From Lingula anatina (Eukaryota > Brachiopoda > Lingulata > Lingulida > Lingulidae), in NCBI RefSeq assembly GCF_001039355.2, contig NW_019775413.1:543237-607236 (forward strand): DNA of 64,000 nucleotides. The letters are read 5' to 3'. Shown here in pieces: positions 1-13,639 of the stretch (positions are counted from its first letter, which is position 1; each line of letters starts with the position of its first letter). The notes under the pieces were generated by a model, which made no database searches, was not told the origin of the DNA, and saw nothing but the letters and a program-made list of their open reading frames with translations. A program made the translations under genes and the position numbers.

Positions 1-3000
1 TGCTACCTGTTTTTTTCTTTTTTTGTATAACCAAATATTGTGTCTGTAGACCAATTTAATGACAGTTCACTGTAGTCAGATAAGTATGATACAGTGTAAG
101 GAACAGATATACATCCTGATAGTGTGCCAGATCAGGTTTGATTCCCTGTTGTTTCATTTAACACTTATATGTATGAGACCAACCTGTACTGAGCAACTAA
201 TGTCAGTCTAAAAAGCTGACGTATTCACTCCTGCATGATTGATAATTATTTAATGGAAATCCATTATTAATATCCACTTAATTGGAAGTGCATTACTGTT
301 CAGTTCCTGTAATGTATTTAATCCTCTTTGGGTTTCTGTATGTTGCTTATCTTAAAATTGTTATGTCAGTAAAAGATTTTGAGTTGCACTGGGTCCCTAC
401 TTACAAGCACTGTACTGTAATTGTCTGCTATCAAAATATTTGTACGAAATAAATGATCAGGGGTTAGCACGCAGATACTGTCTTTTTTTCTGATAGTGTA
501 GCCAGCCAGGTATTCTTGCGTATTAAGTCTTATAAGAATTGAATAGAACCTTTTCCTCCGGGGGGTTGCCCAATTCCTGATAGTGAATAGCAATTCCTAA
601 GAAATACAGAAGAATAGATCTGAAAGTACAAGATTAACCAAAAAGGTGGAGCATTTGATAGACATAGTCCTGTCAGTGTTATGCTTGTGTTTATTAGTCT
701 TAGGAAAATAAAGCTTGTGTGCTCTGAAACCAGAGCTCAAGCATGACCACACAACTTGATCTTCAACACTGACTTTACTGTCCTATCTGTGATACAATCT
801 GTATAAATTCAGATCATAGCAGTTTTAGGTGAATTTAAGTGAAGAACAGACTGTAAATTGTTTGAGTGTGTCATGCATCCTATCCAAGGCATGTTATTTT
901 TTATCCCGGTACTAACACATGCAGCATTTGTCACACCAGATGTTATTTTATGTTATACCAAAGAGATGGGTCATCAACTGATTGATTGAGTTTATCAACA
1001 TAGATGCCAAAATGGGTACTTTAATTTTCTTTTAACTTAATCATGAAAAATCCACAAATATTTAATTTGTCAAGATATTCTGCATAGGACTTTGAAAACA
1101 TATTTGGTACATTTCCTCATGGTCATTTCACTCCAGAGACTTTTGCACTTTGTTTATGTAGGTTACAATTTATGTATCCATGGTAAACAAAAAGAATTTG
1201 CATGTTTGGTAAGATGTCAACTAGTTCACCATTGGGTGACTAAGTGCAGGATTCAGTTGTCTGTACTCATCAGATGGTGTCAACTGGAGGAACTGCACTC
1301 AATTGTCATGTCATTCCAGTCATTTGGTGTGAGCCACAAGTTTATTATCACCTTTCATCCCTTGGAAGATAAAATGGATGACTCTTGCCTTTTTTTTTTT
1401 ACCCTTGATTGTGGAGGAAATCCAATAAATCATGGGCGAATGCATTTTTGTGCGATGGTGGAGAAAGGGTGACAGTTGAGTGGTAGACTGTTTATTAAAT
1501 GCACAGATTATGTCAACAGACAGCACTTGGATTTAAAACAGTTTTTTGACATTTTGCTAAATACTGATGTTACAAGAGAGCATTATTGTTATTATTATTA
1601 TAATGCAAACACATTTTGGTATGATTCCCCCCCTCCCCAATTTTGCCAATAAAAACCTTCCACCCCTGTACGTTTGATGGATGGACCTGTCAATCCAGGC
1701 AGCACCAACAATAGATCAGATGGAAAATATCATCATCATTAATTTTCTGCTTTGTTGATCTGCGGAGACACTAATCCTCTTCTTTTTCAAGTTGGTAAAT
1801 CACTTAAATGAATCTATATACAGATAAAGATTTATGGTCTTGCCTTTTGACCCATGATTTGGTGCTATTATGCCTGGCATTGACTGAGCTTTTTTTCCTT
1901 AATATAAGGAACTATTGTGTTGAAATGGGAAATTTGACAGGTTTTTAAATTCACTGGTAAAAGATTGTGACCCCCAGCATTTTTCATATAAACCTATGCT
2001 TTTCTTAGTTTATTTATAAATAAATGCTCAATAAAATGTTTTAAAAAAAGAAATTTGATATTAACTCTAAATCAATTTCTTTATGATTTTTTGACAGTTG
2101 TGAGTCATTTCAAGGAAGACACTAAAATAGATCACCGGTCCAATTGACTTCTTTATCTGAAATGTGTTGTCTTAATCTCTTATCAAAGTTGTAAAAATCC
2201 TGTTAAGAACTAATCAAAATATTAGGACTACAACCAGTTGTTCATTGTGTAAAGGACAAAAGCCTAATGATTTTGATAAAGGTAATACTCATTGAATTGT
2301 TTTAATTCCTAAAACCCTGGAAAAGATTTCTAAAAAAATTATGCATGTTTATCGGTGCAACTGAACACCCTGTTTTACCAGGAAAGTACCCAACATCACC
2401 AACTAACAGGGTGCTGTTTTAAAATGCATGTGGGGATGGTGCCAGTAGTTCAACTATGGTTTTTTACCTAAACATTTGGTGTGTGTACTTTTGATGGCTT
2501 TCAAGTCATGCAATCAAAAGAAAACGTGTCCTCCAGTCACGTAAGGCATGGTGTGATAATCTTGTACTCCTACATAGCTGTGTTGCCTGACTAAAATGAC
2601 AATCAATTCTTTGTCGCCAGTTTGACTTGTGAGATGAACACTGCAGGCAGTTTGACCAATATCTGACCTTCCTAATGTTTCCTGCAGATGTAATGCAGAT
2701 ATGAATGAAATATTTCTCATTTATTATGTAGTGCTAATTAATGAATTATTAATTTGCATGTTTGTGTCAATGAAAGTTCAGCTGACCCTTCCAGGTAAAA
2801 TGTCAGACACTGGAAGATTAATTGCTTAAAACGTAATACTGGTGGCTGGTGTGTATATAGGAAGTGTAGTGAATTACTGTTCTGTACTCTTTGGCCATTG
2901 TTAAGGATTCTAAGGTAGTAATAGGCTTCTTTTTTCATTTTAAGTCACATAAGGGCCCCTGCTTCACTACTTGACTTAATTCTTTGATCTATTCAAACAT

Positions 3001-6000
3001 ATTTTTCCACCACTTAAAAATCATCTTTTTAATTGGTTCTTTAATAAGTATTGAAAATTGTGTTTTTGGAGCCTGATAAGATTGTCTAAATAATGTTGGG
3101 ACTGATTCATTGGGAAGCTGTCAAAATAATTGGCAAAGTTATGCTTTAGGCTGTTGAATTAGCACCACATTGTACAACATTTCAGTTATCAGACTAAAAA
3201 CAATTGGTCATTTCTCCTTCAACTAACTGGGCAGTTTCTGTTATGTCTTTGTTATTTCAGGAGGCTTTTGCAAACACCCCTCTCTGAAATAGTACAATTT
3301 CATCAAGAATTAACCTTAAGGTTTAATGTCTTTTGCATGTTCATGTTAAAATTTTTTTAAATTTTGATTTAGCTTCTTAGGCATATGATTCTTTCCAGAT
3401 TTATTAAAGGTATATGTAAGTTCTTAAATGCACTATTTAATACTTATTACAATGACAATATTTGAATTCATCTTAACAAAAAAAAAAAAAAAAAAAAAAA
3501 ATTGAATTGTTCATGAACTTGGCTTCTAAATGCATTTTATCATGTTTATTAGAAATCTATCTTGCTTTTAAGGGTGACAGTGTCTGATAAATAATGTATA
3601 GGATTTTATTTATGCTAATTTAGATTTAAAGAAGTCAAAATGTCACTTGGACATTGTTAATCAGATAACTCCATTGATGATATTACTATACCTTGATCTT
3701 ATACCATAGGTAGAAAATGAATGGAGTTTGCAGATTTGACCGTGACTTTGCAAAAGGAAAAAACAAAATTATCATATATATCCAGGTTATCTGTTCCTGC
3801 TAGAGGCCACCAGGTCTTATTCCGTGCAGTGAGTGGGCTGCACATGCAATCTCTCAGATGGTAGGGCAGCCAAACTGGCAAGTTGTCATTAAGTGCTTCG
3901 ATGTCATTTAGTACTTTAAGTACTCAGTGGGATCTAAATTTAGAGGGGAGGAGTTCAGGCCGTGCACCAGTGTATGTCACTAGGTGTATTACCTTGGAAT
4001 GAATCAAATAACCTCTTATTAAATATGTACAGGGTCATTGTTCATTCAGTGTATGGAGGGTTTAACAAGACCCAGGTGTGCGTGTATGAAGTATCAACAA
4101 TGATCAGTTGATTTTCTCCCCATTGTGATTGAGCAGCACATTTCGTGGCATTAACCCATAGGAAAACTGGAGCATTAGCTGTTACATTGTAACAATACAT
4201 TGTACAGGAAGCCAGATTGTGTACTCAGCAGTTTCTGGAAGAGTCCATTCCTCAATATTGCGTTTATTAAGTAATATTGTATGAGAAGTCAAAGATTTTG
4301 CATTATTTATGTCTGATTAAACACTCTGCATTAATGCTTTCTGTTTTTTAATGTTTTATATATATGCTGGCAGTGATGAGTTGATGCAGTTTCATAATGG
4401 CTTAAATTCTTTTTAATGAAATGAAATTTTTTTAATTAAAATTTTTAATTGATGCAAGTTAATTTTTCTTTTTTGGCATTTTTCCATAAGGGGAATATTA
4501 TATTGTTTTAGTAATTGCAAAGATACGATTTTAAAGTTGTTACATCTTTAAAGGCAGTATTCAAAACATTGCACTAACTGTATTTCAAGACTTTAAAAAT
4601 TTAGTTTAATGATGCTTTTAGACATTTATCAAAATCAAGTTTTGTCCCCTTTTTCATAAAGCAGTTTTTTTTAAATAATAGTTCTTTAAATAAAGTGGCC
4701 TGCCCTATTGGTAACATCACACACAAGTAAATTTTAATACAAACCTGCTAGTAGCATGTGTATTTTAATAATAATTTTAACCATTGCCAAATGGCATTAC
4801 GTCCAGGCCATTCTTAAATATTCTATTAGCCAGTGTTTGTGTTAATGTAAATGAATGTTTGCTCATCAGAACACCTGCATAGTTTTATTATTTAGTTTAG
4901 TCCATCTGAATAATATTTAGGGGAGAAAGGTTCCATTGGGGTAGTCCAATTTCCTTGGTATCCACTATGCATCATATGAGTTCAGTCTATTTTGAGGGGT
5001 GTTTGGTAGAACTTTCACCCCTCTCAAATAATGGAAAAGTCCTAAATTTGTATGTGCGATAATTTTTTTCTTCATCATTATACCTTCTCATTGCTGTTTG
5101 TCATTAACTAGGTGTTTGGGCATTTTTGCTTGGATTTCGAAAGTAAAGAAAATCTTTGGTAACTAAGATAAAGTATTGTTGTAATCCAGATTAGTGTGCT
5201 ATGGCTAACTGGACTGATTCTTCTAAAATATAATCCAGCTTTGTACTCAGTTTTTTAAACCTCACTTAGAACATTGTGCATTTGAAAATGTGGAAGGAAT
5301 TATGGGTCTAGCATGAATAAAAATAACTTTTTTATAAAGAGGCTATGAAAGACTATTCATTGACTGAAAGTGATTATGGAATTAAATCAAGTTTTTAGCC
5401 AGCAAAAATTGTTGTGAAAGAGAACCTTTCCACTGGCATAGTAGCAGTATCTTGGGTGAACATATTCTTAGAGGAGAAAATGCCATTGAATTCTGTATCT
5501 ATTAATACAAAGAAAAAACAAAGAGCGTGTTATTGCAAGTTACCAGGAGAAAAATGAAATAATTTTGGTATTAGATTCAAGCAATGTGATTAGAATTTTA
5601 TATAAATACATAAAAAAGTATTAAAAAGAGAAGAAAGGGAGGGGGGAGAAAGACACTGAAGGCTGAGATCAAGCACAAGGGACTTGTAAATAGCTAGAAA
5701 CAAATGGATTTGAGGTAAGATGAACAAAGTGATCTGTAAAACAAGTTTTGAGTTGATAAATAAGAGTTATAAAGGAGAGACATTGAAAGTTCTGTCAAAG
5801 ATTTTTCATTGGAGTATTTCATCAATTATTTTACCCTTATGCCTTTATCGCTAAGATGGCAAAATCAATACACGTACTAAAGTAATTAACCAGTGGAAAC
5901 ATTTTGAGGTCAATTAATTTCTGGCTAGGTCCATATTACAATTGATGCACATACCGTCATAATTTTCCCTATTAAAAACCATTAGGCCATTGAGTTCATT

Positions 6001-7394
6001 CTTATAAGAATTTTACTGACAGTTTGGTTTCCACTTTGTGTTCAAATTTTGATTGATATTTGTGGCACAAGTGCTTCTTATATTTTAAACATGTTTAAGG
6101 TGATAAGGGGATTGTTTAATTATGTTTTTAAGGGAGTGGTTAAGTGCAAGCCTTTTATGATACTACTGATCAGTTGCAAATGCTGGTTCATTATCGTATA
6201 GAATTGTCTCCTAGTTTAGACGTGTTTTCATTCTGAGAATATTTTATCATTTTTATGTTGTTTATTTAATTTTATTTTAGTTTTTAAAACCTGAACTCCA
6301 ACATTAAATGAATATATTGACAAGAGATGTCCCCCTCCCACCATCATTACTGAGCTGATATAGCCCAAGTAGAAAAATATTGTACTCTCCTCTATTTAAA
6401 TTGTGAAGAGAGCTTTATCTTCTCTTTTTAGTGGAACTTGGGTGGGTTGTGTAAAGAATCCAGGAATGTTCTCTAGAAGGTAGAACAGATGAAGCTTTGT
6501 TGCAGGATAGAATAAGATATTCAGTTAAGAGTAAAAATAGGTTCTGTATATGTTATGCAACATGTGGCACGGAAATCAGGCTAAATACTTCCCTTATTGT
6601 GTATATGATTCCGCTTAAGATGTGTTGCTCAATCGCACCGTGTGGGTCTTAAATAGTTCCTGAACAATGCCCGGATTTTGAAGGTTTATGATAAAGACTG
6701 TGGCATTGTTTGATTCATGTAGCGGTCCTGTGTTTAAATTGTTTGATGTTCCTTCAAGGTTAAGGAAAAAATTATGATATATAATAATCAAAAATTGGCC
6801 TACTTTACAAAGATATGTTCTACCTAACTAAATTTCCTAATACATTTTAGGAAGATTCTGATGTACATTTATTTTGGCTTACTGCCTATAATTGTGATAG
6901 TTGAGACATGCAAGGTTGCAATCACCAAGAGCATTTGTTTTGCCAAAGAGAATCATCTGAAAGTGCCCAAAGTCTCAGGGAGTTAAATCAAAGGAGATTT
7001 TGCAGGATTTGAAGGAAAAAAGGCAAATGTGTGGCAACTCATAAAAGCAGACAGCATTTAGCATCCAATATTTTTTGGTTGTTTTCTCATAAGTGCTGTC
7101 AAATTACAGTGTATTGCTCAACAGTACCAATTCAGTCTTTTGTTAGGCTGATCCCTATTGGAACAATGACATCAGTAATGAGATATTGTCTTGGTCACCT
7201 TATAAAATTTTGTTAGACAATTTTTGTACCTTTTTAAAATAATTTAAATAGTCATACATATGGCACTGTCACATCATACAATTTTGATATTTTGTAAATG
7301 ATATTTAACTTCATGTAGCAAATTGCATAGAATAATGGGAATGGAAAACATACTTTTGCAAATTGAAGATTAAGTTATCACATATTCATTACAG
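1..7394. other. Non-coding DNA upstream of the RPA1 terminal exons (probably intron)
   Basis: No coding exon could be supported here. Open frames are short, AT-rich and show no family resemblance. Because the first visible RPA1 exon opens with a splice acceptor (TTACAG at 7389-7394), at least the part next to it should be intron of that gene. I looked for the zinc-ribbon and DNA-binding exons of RPA1 and did not find them. A 24-base A run lies at 3478-3501. The rest is ordinary AT-rich sequence with no structure I could name. Confidence 0.6.
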
Positions 7395-8838
7395 GATGAG
7401 GCCAGCTTTGATCAGATATTCCAGGAGGCCACTTTCAAGTCTTACACATTCAAGCTCAGGGCCAAGCAGGAGACATATAATGTAAGCATTTTATTTTGTT
7501 TTCAATCCAGGAAGTAATTCTCAGCTTTTGCATGTACTTTCAGACACTGGGGGGTCTTAAAGGTTTTGTATTACAAGGTAACTTAGCAATTTGCCATGTA
7601 TACTTCCATTCATATTATGATCTGCAGAGGGAGGAGGGAATTTCATCCAAAGTTCAAAATGTGCTTCACATCTTGTCAATGTTTTTGTAAGCACATTTTG
7701 TGTGGTCTTCAGATGAATAACATTTCCTTCCAAGGGACTAAGTTGTTCATAGAATGATAATTTTAGAAGGCCACGCATATCAGATGATGTCTTGCAAAAG
7801 ACCTAACACTAGGCCAGGTTCAGAGCGAGGGCTGAATACATTTTTCACTGAGATGGCATGCCCAAATTATTTAAACTGCACAAGTGTACTTACAAGTGAC
7901 AAAATGAATGATGCGGACTGTAAGATATTGGCACAAGTTTTGATTTAGTTGGAACTCAACAGATATGTAGATTCTAGTTAAGTGCATAGATTTTAGTTGA
8001 ATGCATACTTCATTTGAAGAAGTACCATGAAAAGATGTAGATCTTGATGTCTATTTTTCCCCCCTGTAATATTATCTTGGGTCTTTAAATTGATATTTTC
8101 TTGTACTTTTTTGACAGCATTTCACTCTTGTTCATGTGTTCACTTGTCATCAGGGAAAATGTTTCTGGAAGCATCTTCAACAAAAGCAGAATCCCCATTT
8201 TGAATTATTTTTGAAGAACTAAGCTTGAACTTAAGATATACAAATCAGGACCCAGTTTCATCAATGCTGGAAGCACTGTCCTATGGATAACACTATCCAA
8301 TGGATAAAATTATCCCCTGGAAATTTTTTCTGTGGGTAAAGTCATGTTTTCCAAACATTCAATTCTTATTTTTGTCCCTGATGTTGCTATCCAGTGTTTG
8401 AAAATGGTTGCTATCCTTAGGATAACTGTGCATCGAATAGCAATTTCATTCAATGGATAGTCTAACACAGAGGATAGCACTCTCCAGCATTGATAAAACT
8501 TGGTCCAGAATTATATATTTTAGCATTGTTTAAAATGTGGGACTTCTTTCATGCCTGTGCACTTTATGACTTGTGGGTTATTGGCTTTTAATTCCAACAT
8601 GACAAGCATGTAAGCATTTGTTCCGACTCCCAATATGCACAGACTCTGTGTTTTAACATTACTTCAGGGCCACATATCAAAAACCCATCAATAAAAGAAC
8701 CTCCAATAATGTTCTGGGTTTTTATTTCAGGATGAAAGCAGACTAAAGACCATTGTTGTCAACGCCACACCTATTGATTATCGGGAATACAACCGTAAAC
8801 TGATCCAGGATATTGAGAAAATGGCTGGCATGATATAA
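7395..8838 (+). CDS. RPA1: Replication protein A 70 kDa DNA-binding subunit, C-terminal exons (partial)
   Basis: RPA1 is the large subunit of the heterotrimeric single-strand DNA-binding protein used in nuclear replication, repair and recombination. Two in-phase exons are visible: 7395-7481 (29 codons, DEASFDQIF...QETYN) and 8731-8838 (35 codons plus TAA, DESRLKTIV...EKMAGMI). Both have clean AG/GT borders and join in phase 0. The joined 64 residues match the end of the C-terminal OB fold (DBD-C), including the family-typical QETYNDESR stretch and the PIDYREYNRKL helix used for trimer assembly. All upstream domains lie before the window or in exons I could not find. The intron between them (7482-8730) holds an inverted-repeat element. 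AATAAA signals follow at 9209 and 9323. Confidence 0.9.
8248..8506. mobile_element. Inverted-repeat MITE in the last RPA1 intron
   Basis: The ends are imperfect inverted repeats about 38 bp long. The left end starts GGACCCAGTTTCATCAATGC. The reverse complement of the right end starts GGACCAAGTTTTATCAATGC, followed by TGGA and a CTATCC motif on both sides. The interior repeats a short word (GGATAAC/GGATAG/ATCC) in both orientations. It has no coding capacity. No clear target duplication was found, so the superfamily is not assigned. Confidence 0.7.
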
Positions 8839-11800
8839 AGATGCATCTTTTGTCTGCGACTTTCTTGAAGCATTTGGGGAAAATGTTTTACCATATTCAG
8901 ATGGATAGATTTACATGCTGAGTGGAAATAATAGAAGACAGAAACTCATATTAACTTCTTTTGGATCACTGAATAACAAAAGTGGTAGTGAAATTTGCTG
9001 GAAGAGAAATGGTCTTTCTGTCTAATGTTTAAAGGACAGCTGCCTGATGAAATGCAAGGTGTAATTTAAAAGGAGTGATAGTTTTTTCACATTAAGAGTT
9101 TAAGATGAGATATAATTGATTTTTTCCTGTTGAGTAGAGATGTTGCCCACTTATTATTTGTTAAAGTAAAAGCACCCACTATATACTTTGAGTATAAACA
9201 AAATCGCTAATAAAGATGTGAAAGAATTTTTACAGGTTTTTCGGTAGTAAATATTGTTTCTTACTCGCAAGTTGTTACTGAAGCGAATCGTTCACAAACG
9301 GCTTACCTGTAATATATTATGTAATAAAACATCAATTAAAGATGACAATGACATAACCGATTCCTAAATTTTGTTTCAAAACTATTGTTTAAATTAAATA
9401 AGCACTCATAACTACTACAAGATGGTGCTTTTCATTATGTGGAATAATTTTTTGACCTGCTACTGTAAACGTTACTTCTGCAAACGCTGCGCCAGCAATT
9501 AAGGCCGACAGAATAGCAATTGCTAGAGATTAAAAAACCCTAGCAAATTAAAAAGATTCACTCCCAGGAAGCGCTTTCTACAGGTCAAAAATGGTTTATA
9601 TCTCGCGCTCAGTCTTGACTTTTATCGTGTGTTACTATGTTGGGAAAGTTTCTTTATAATCAAAAGGCAAAGCAAAAGTTACCTTAATTTGAAATCAGAA
9701 TTTCGAGCATGATGTCCATAATCTATGAGCCGCGTGTTCGTTTTACGTATTAGACACTGTGGATTAGGAACGAAGAAAAGTTGAATACTTCCACCTGAAA
9801 CAAGGTCGGAATAACCGCTGGCGTTTGATATGTTTCTATTTTAGTGTATTCTGCACAAACAATATTTCAATGCAAAAATCTTAAACCCAGAAAAGGTTTT
9901 GGGGAAAATCACATGTTTGAGCGGATATCAAGCAGGAATTTAGATAGACACGTTCAATGTACAGACGTGATTTTCACAATTTCCATTTTCAATCAATGAC
10001 TTCATGATCCGTTTTTAATGTATTTATTGTGTAAGATGGCAGGCAATGGCTTTCATTCCATTAATATCTACTTTACTGGTCTTGTCGTTGTTTTGAGTTA
10101 TGATTATTATTAAATGCATTAAGAAAGCGCTCTCCATCATTTTTGAACGCGAATGGATTTAAAGCTTATGTATGGGAAATATTTCTCTTTGAGCTTCTAA
10201 ACCGGTTCTATCTTGGCAATTACTCGGAAGCCGTGCGCGTTTGACTGCTATTGAAGGGTAGGTCGTAGGCTGTGAAAAATGCTAAGGGCGGGGGCAGTTT
10301 CTGGTGGCCTACATGTCCCGCTAAAATATGCAAACATGGGTACCTCAAAGATGTGGATTCTACTGATAACTTCAAACGAAATAACACCGATCGAATTTAT
10401 ATTTCAGAAGATATACTGGAATGATTTTTTTTTTTGGAAGTTTAAAAAAAAGATTTGAGAGATATAGCTTAGAACGCACAATTTTGTCGACGACAATTCT
10501 TTCAGTGTGGAACCGGTAGTTTGCACGACTGCATATTTAGCTAACGTAACATTAGAATTATTCGTATCGTCGTTTTTTACTGATCCATTGCAATAATCTC
10601 TAGATTTCTATTATTTAAACATGATTTGAAATAATACATTGCTGAAAAAAGAACGAAAACTGCTGCCATTCATTTTTGCTGCTCAGACGCAACTATTTTG
10701 GCAAGATTGTTTTTACCGCCTGTGGTCCTCTAAAGGACACTGACCGAAGGAAAAGTGAGAAACTTCTGATCGACTGGCAGAAGAGAAAACCCTACCCGTT
10801 AATAGAAATGCCCAAGAACAAATCCTCAAATATCTGAGACAATCTCGGGGGTAGGACAACCCAAGCAGTCTACGGCTTTGTATTTAATATAGACATGTAT
10901 AATTCCGATCTTTCTTGAAAAAAAATCCAGTGCAGAAAAAAACATTTCTTAACTACACAATGACCATGACTTGGAATTCTTGTTTGAATTTATAACATAA
11001 AAATCTGCTGGGAAAGAATATCATAACTTACTGTATGTTAGCCTACATCCAATGTACAGTGATTGCATTAGATTAACTGTTCCACTGATTTTATTTCGGA
11101 CATATTGATCCATTTTGTTTAAGAGCTTTCCATACATGTTTGCTGTTATCGTGCATTATGACATTTCATAATTGGCTATGTTTACTCCAGGCAAACTAGT
11201 AATTTCTTATTCCTTTATGAGCCTTTAACCTTCCGTCGACTCCAAGGCATTGTTTATTAGTAGGGTCAGAAAACCAAAGCGTCGGCGTGGGTTTTGCGGT
11301 ATTTTGAAACCTTAATTACACTTGGATGTATATAATTGAGAAAAGGAAATTGGAGACCATTTTTTCTGACGGAGGAGTGTTGACTCTCCTTCAGCAGCGA
11401 CAGCCTAAGCTAAAGCGGCCTAGACTATCGATTCAATACCGTTGTAATACCTCCTAGCTAAAGATGCAATCAAAAATCGGGATTCCCACCAATGGCAGGG
11501 CAATGATCAATCTATTTGAGATCTCTGTTCAACGAGTATAATTTTGCTGGGATTATTACTAAGAAATCTTCTATTATCCTCAAAGATTAAATGATCAATA
11601 AGCGCTAGTACACAAATAAAAGTGAGATTTATTTGTGCCAGAACGAGCAGGCGAGGAGAATATTGCCCAGCAGACTACACAGAAAACATGCGGCAGCAAA
11701 CGAGTTCCGAGTAGGGGTCGAAGATGAAAGGCGACCACGGAAGCGAAGCTATTGTGTTGGAATAGGGTTTCACACCTTGAAACCGAATATTTCAATTTCT

Positions 11801-12094
11801 TCGAAAGATTGGAATAAATCCGCTTTGAGTTATGAGATCAAACATTCCAACATAGCAAGGCGTAGCTCAGTTCAAAGACAGAACAGGACAGTTTACGCGT
11901 TCATTGGACCACGAAAGCTGTTTTATCTGCTTTTGTGTTGTAAAAGCACTCATCTACAACATTTTAGAATAATGCCTCCGGTGAACTTGTGTAGAGATTT
12001 GACTAAAATCTAATCTGCATATTGAACTTTTCAAGAGACTTCTAGCCTCCCTTAAATCACTTTTTGCGTGGATTCAAGTTAGAAGAACGTTGAT
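8839..12094. other. RPA1 3' UTR and spacer upstream of the SLC46-like gene
   Basis: The first roughly 500 bp is likely RPA1 3' UTR. The remainder is intergenic and contains no supportable gene. CpG is more frequent from about 9240 onward (for example near 9480, 9800, 10250 and 11280) than in the surrounding introns, which fits an unmethylated spacer or promoter-side region before the transporter gene. No TATA box with a convincing start was found. Confidence 0.5.
9209..9328 (+). terminator. RPA1 polyadenylation signals
   Basis: Two canonical AATAAA hexamers, at 9209-9214 and 9323-9328, lie 371 and 485 bp after the RPA1 stop codon on the same strand, a reasonable 3' UTR length. Which one is used cannot be told from sequence. 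Confidence 0.5.
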
Positions 12095-13639
12095 TTGGAA
12101 TTTTCCTACAGAGTAAAAATCTACAGAATGAAGGGGACGTGTATGTCAACGCGGTTTGTTCCCGAAATTATTTTTTTCATGTATAAAATGGGCGAATCTA
12201 TGCTGGAACCCACAGTAAAACTGTACATGTACCAAGGGCTGTGTCTGGACGAGTTTCCAAATAGCACCATCTGTCGCGCTCTCCAACGTCACCCGGCAGA
12301 GGAAGATTACATCCAAGCTAAATCGGCGAACTATTTGATGTACTACAAAATATTGTTAAACCTACCGGCAATATTTTTGGGCTTATTTTGCGGAGCCTGG
12401 AGCGATCGCATAGGGCGAAAAATACCGATTATGCTCCCGTGTATCGGAAGTACCTTGGCCGTTTGTCTCTACATCCTGAGTGACGAGAATGAGAACTCTG
12501 TGGCTTACATCCTCTGCGGTACAACAGTGAATGGCATATTTGGGAAGAGCGCCATTATAACAATGGCAGTGCACAGCTACGTTACCGATGTCAGTGACTC
12601 TGAAGCGCGAACCCGACGTTTGGGCGGTCTTCTAGCAATGAATTTCTTTGGTCTTTTTGCTGGATCTTTGACTGCTGGGTTTATGTTAGGTATGTTCAGT
12701 TTTGACGTGGTGTTTTGCTGTGTGGCGGTCATCAACGCTTTGGTAGTCCTGATGACAGTGTTTTGCCTCAAGGAGAGCGTAGAGGACTCTGTCATTGAGT
12801 CTGCTCTGGCAGCATCACCTTTCAAACTTTCGCATATAACAGAGTCGTTATCTGTAATGTGTAAGCCTAGGGAAGGTAACAAACGATGCCACCTAATTTT
12901 GTTCTTTATAACCATTGTGGTAAATCAAGCTTGCAAAGCCGGGGAAGTGGACATAACTTTATTATTTGTAAAACATAGGCCGTTTCACTGGACCAAGGCT
13001 CAATATGGGTACCTATTGGCTTTGGACTACGCATCTCTTGGCCTCTTCTTGATGGTTATTCTGCCAATTTTGTCAGGTGTGCTAGGAATGAAAGACTTGA
13101 CATTAGTGAAAATAGCTTTGACTTTCAAAGTTTGCCGTTTGGTTTTCATGGCATTCAATACTGAAACTTGGCTAATCTACGTGTCAGTCGTCATAGCCTC
13201 AGTAAGCGGTATGATCGTCTCTGGATTGAAGTCGCAGATGAGTAAAGCGGTGAATCACGAGGACGTTGGGAAAGCGTTTTCGATTCTCAGCGTCGGCGAA
13301 ACTACGGCAAATCTTGTTGGCGCTATAGTATTTACCAACTTCTACGCCGCTACCGTGGATATTTTCGCCGGTTTCACTTTCTGTTTCGAGGCAACTATTC
13401 ATTTGGTTCTCCTGGCTTTGATCTTTTGGCTGGCGCGGGATTTGAACCATGACGAGCAAGCATCGCCCGTTTTAGGAAAGTATGGCGCTCTTGTGTCACC
13501 AGAATCTTATGATAAGTTCCCTATGGGTCTGGATGTCATCGAAGAAGTTTCCTCGCCATCTTCCAGCTCTGAAACCAGCAACGCTCTTCCTCTTCAAGAT
13601 GACCTCTGTGACACAAGCGATGGAGAGATGGTTGACTGA
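12095..13639 (+). CDS. SLC46-family solute transporter (proton-coupled folate transporter-like), intronless
   Basis: A 514-residue major-facilitator protein in a single uninterrupted frame. Residues 100-109 (GAWSDRIGRK) are MFS motif A in the loop between membrane segments 2 and 3. Further hydrophobic segments follow at about 85-100, 115-130, 140-160, 180-200, 203-222, 265-285, 300-325, 355-380 and 425-445. The stretch SKAVNHEDVGKAF and the later FTNFYAATVD and GFTFCFEA match the second half of SLC46A1/A3 proteins. N56 in NST is a likely glycosylation site in the first external loop, as in that family. The tail from about 445 is cytosolic, acidic and serine-rich. SLC46 members import folates or other small organic molecules with protons across plasma or lysosomal membrane; the substrate here is unknown. 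The start could instead be Met12 (12128) or Met17 (12143), nearer the first membrane segment. Confidence 0.85.
   Translation: MEFSYRVKIYRMKGTCMSTRFVPEIIFFMYKMGESMLEPTVKLYMYQGLCLDEFPNSTICRALQRHPAEEDYIQAKSANYLMYYKILLNLPAIFLGLFCGAWSDRIGRKIPIMLPCIGSTLAVCLYILSDENENSVAYILCGTTVNGIFGKSAIITMAVHSYVTDVSDSEARTRRLGGLLAMNFFGLFAGSLTAGFMLGMFSFDVVFCCVAVINALVVLMTVFCLKESVEDSVIESALAASPFKLSHITESLSVMCKPREGNKRCHLILFFITIVVNQACKAGEVDITLLFVKHRPFHWTKAQYGYLLALDYASLGLFLMVILPILSGVLGMKDLTLVKIALTFKVCRLVFMAFNTETWLIYVSVVIASVSGMIVSGLKSQMSKAVNHEDVGKAFSILSVGETTANLVGAIVFTNFYAATVDIFAGFTFCFEATIHLVLLALIFWLARDLNHDEQASPVLGKYGALVSPESYDKFPMGLDVIEEVSSPSSSSETSNALPLQDDLCDTSDGEMVD

Noticed and set aside
125-160. tRNA T-arm-like CAGGTTTGATTCCCTG
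   Set aside because: The stem and loop lengths are wrong, and no acceptor, D or anticodon arms surround it.
1092-1472. 126-codon frame in the RPA1 upstream region
   Set aside because: No similarity to RPA1 domains, no splice borders in phase, and low-complexity composition.
11633-12013. 126-codon frame upstream of the SLC46-like gene
   Set aside because: No recognisable domain and a composition like translated UTR. It overlaps an equally long minus-strand frame and lies within the likely 5' leader of the transporter.
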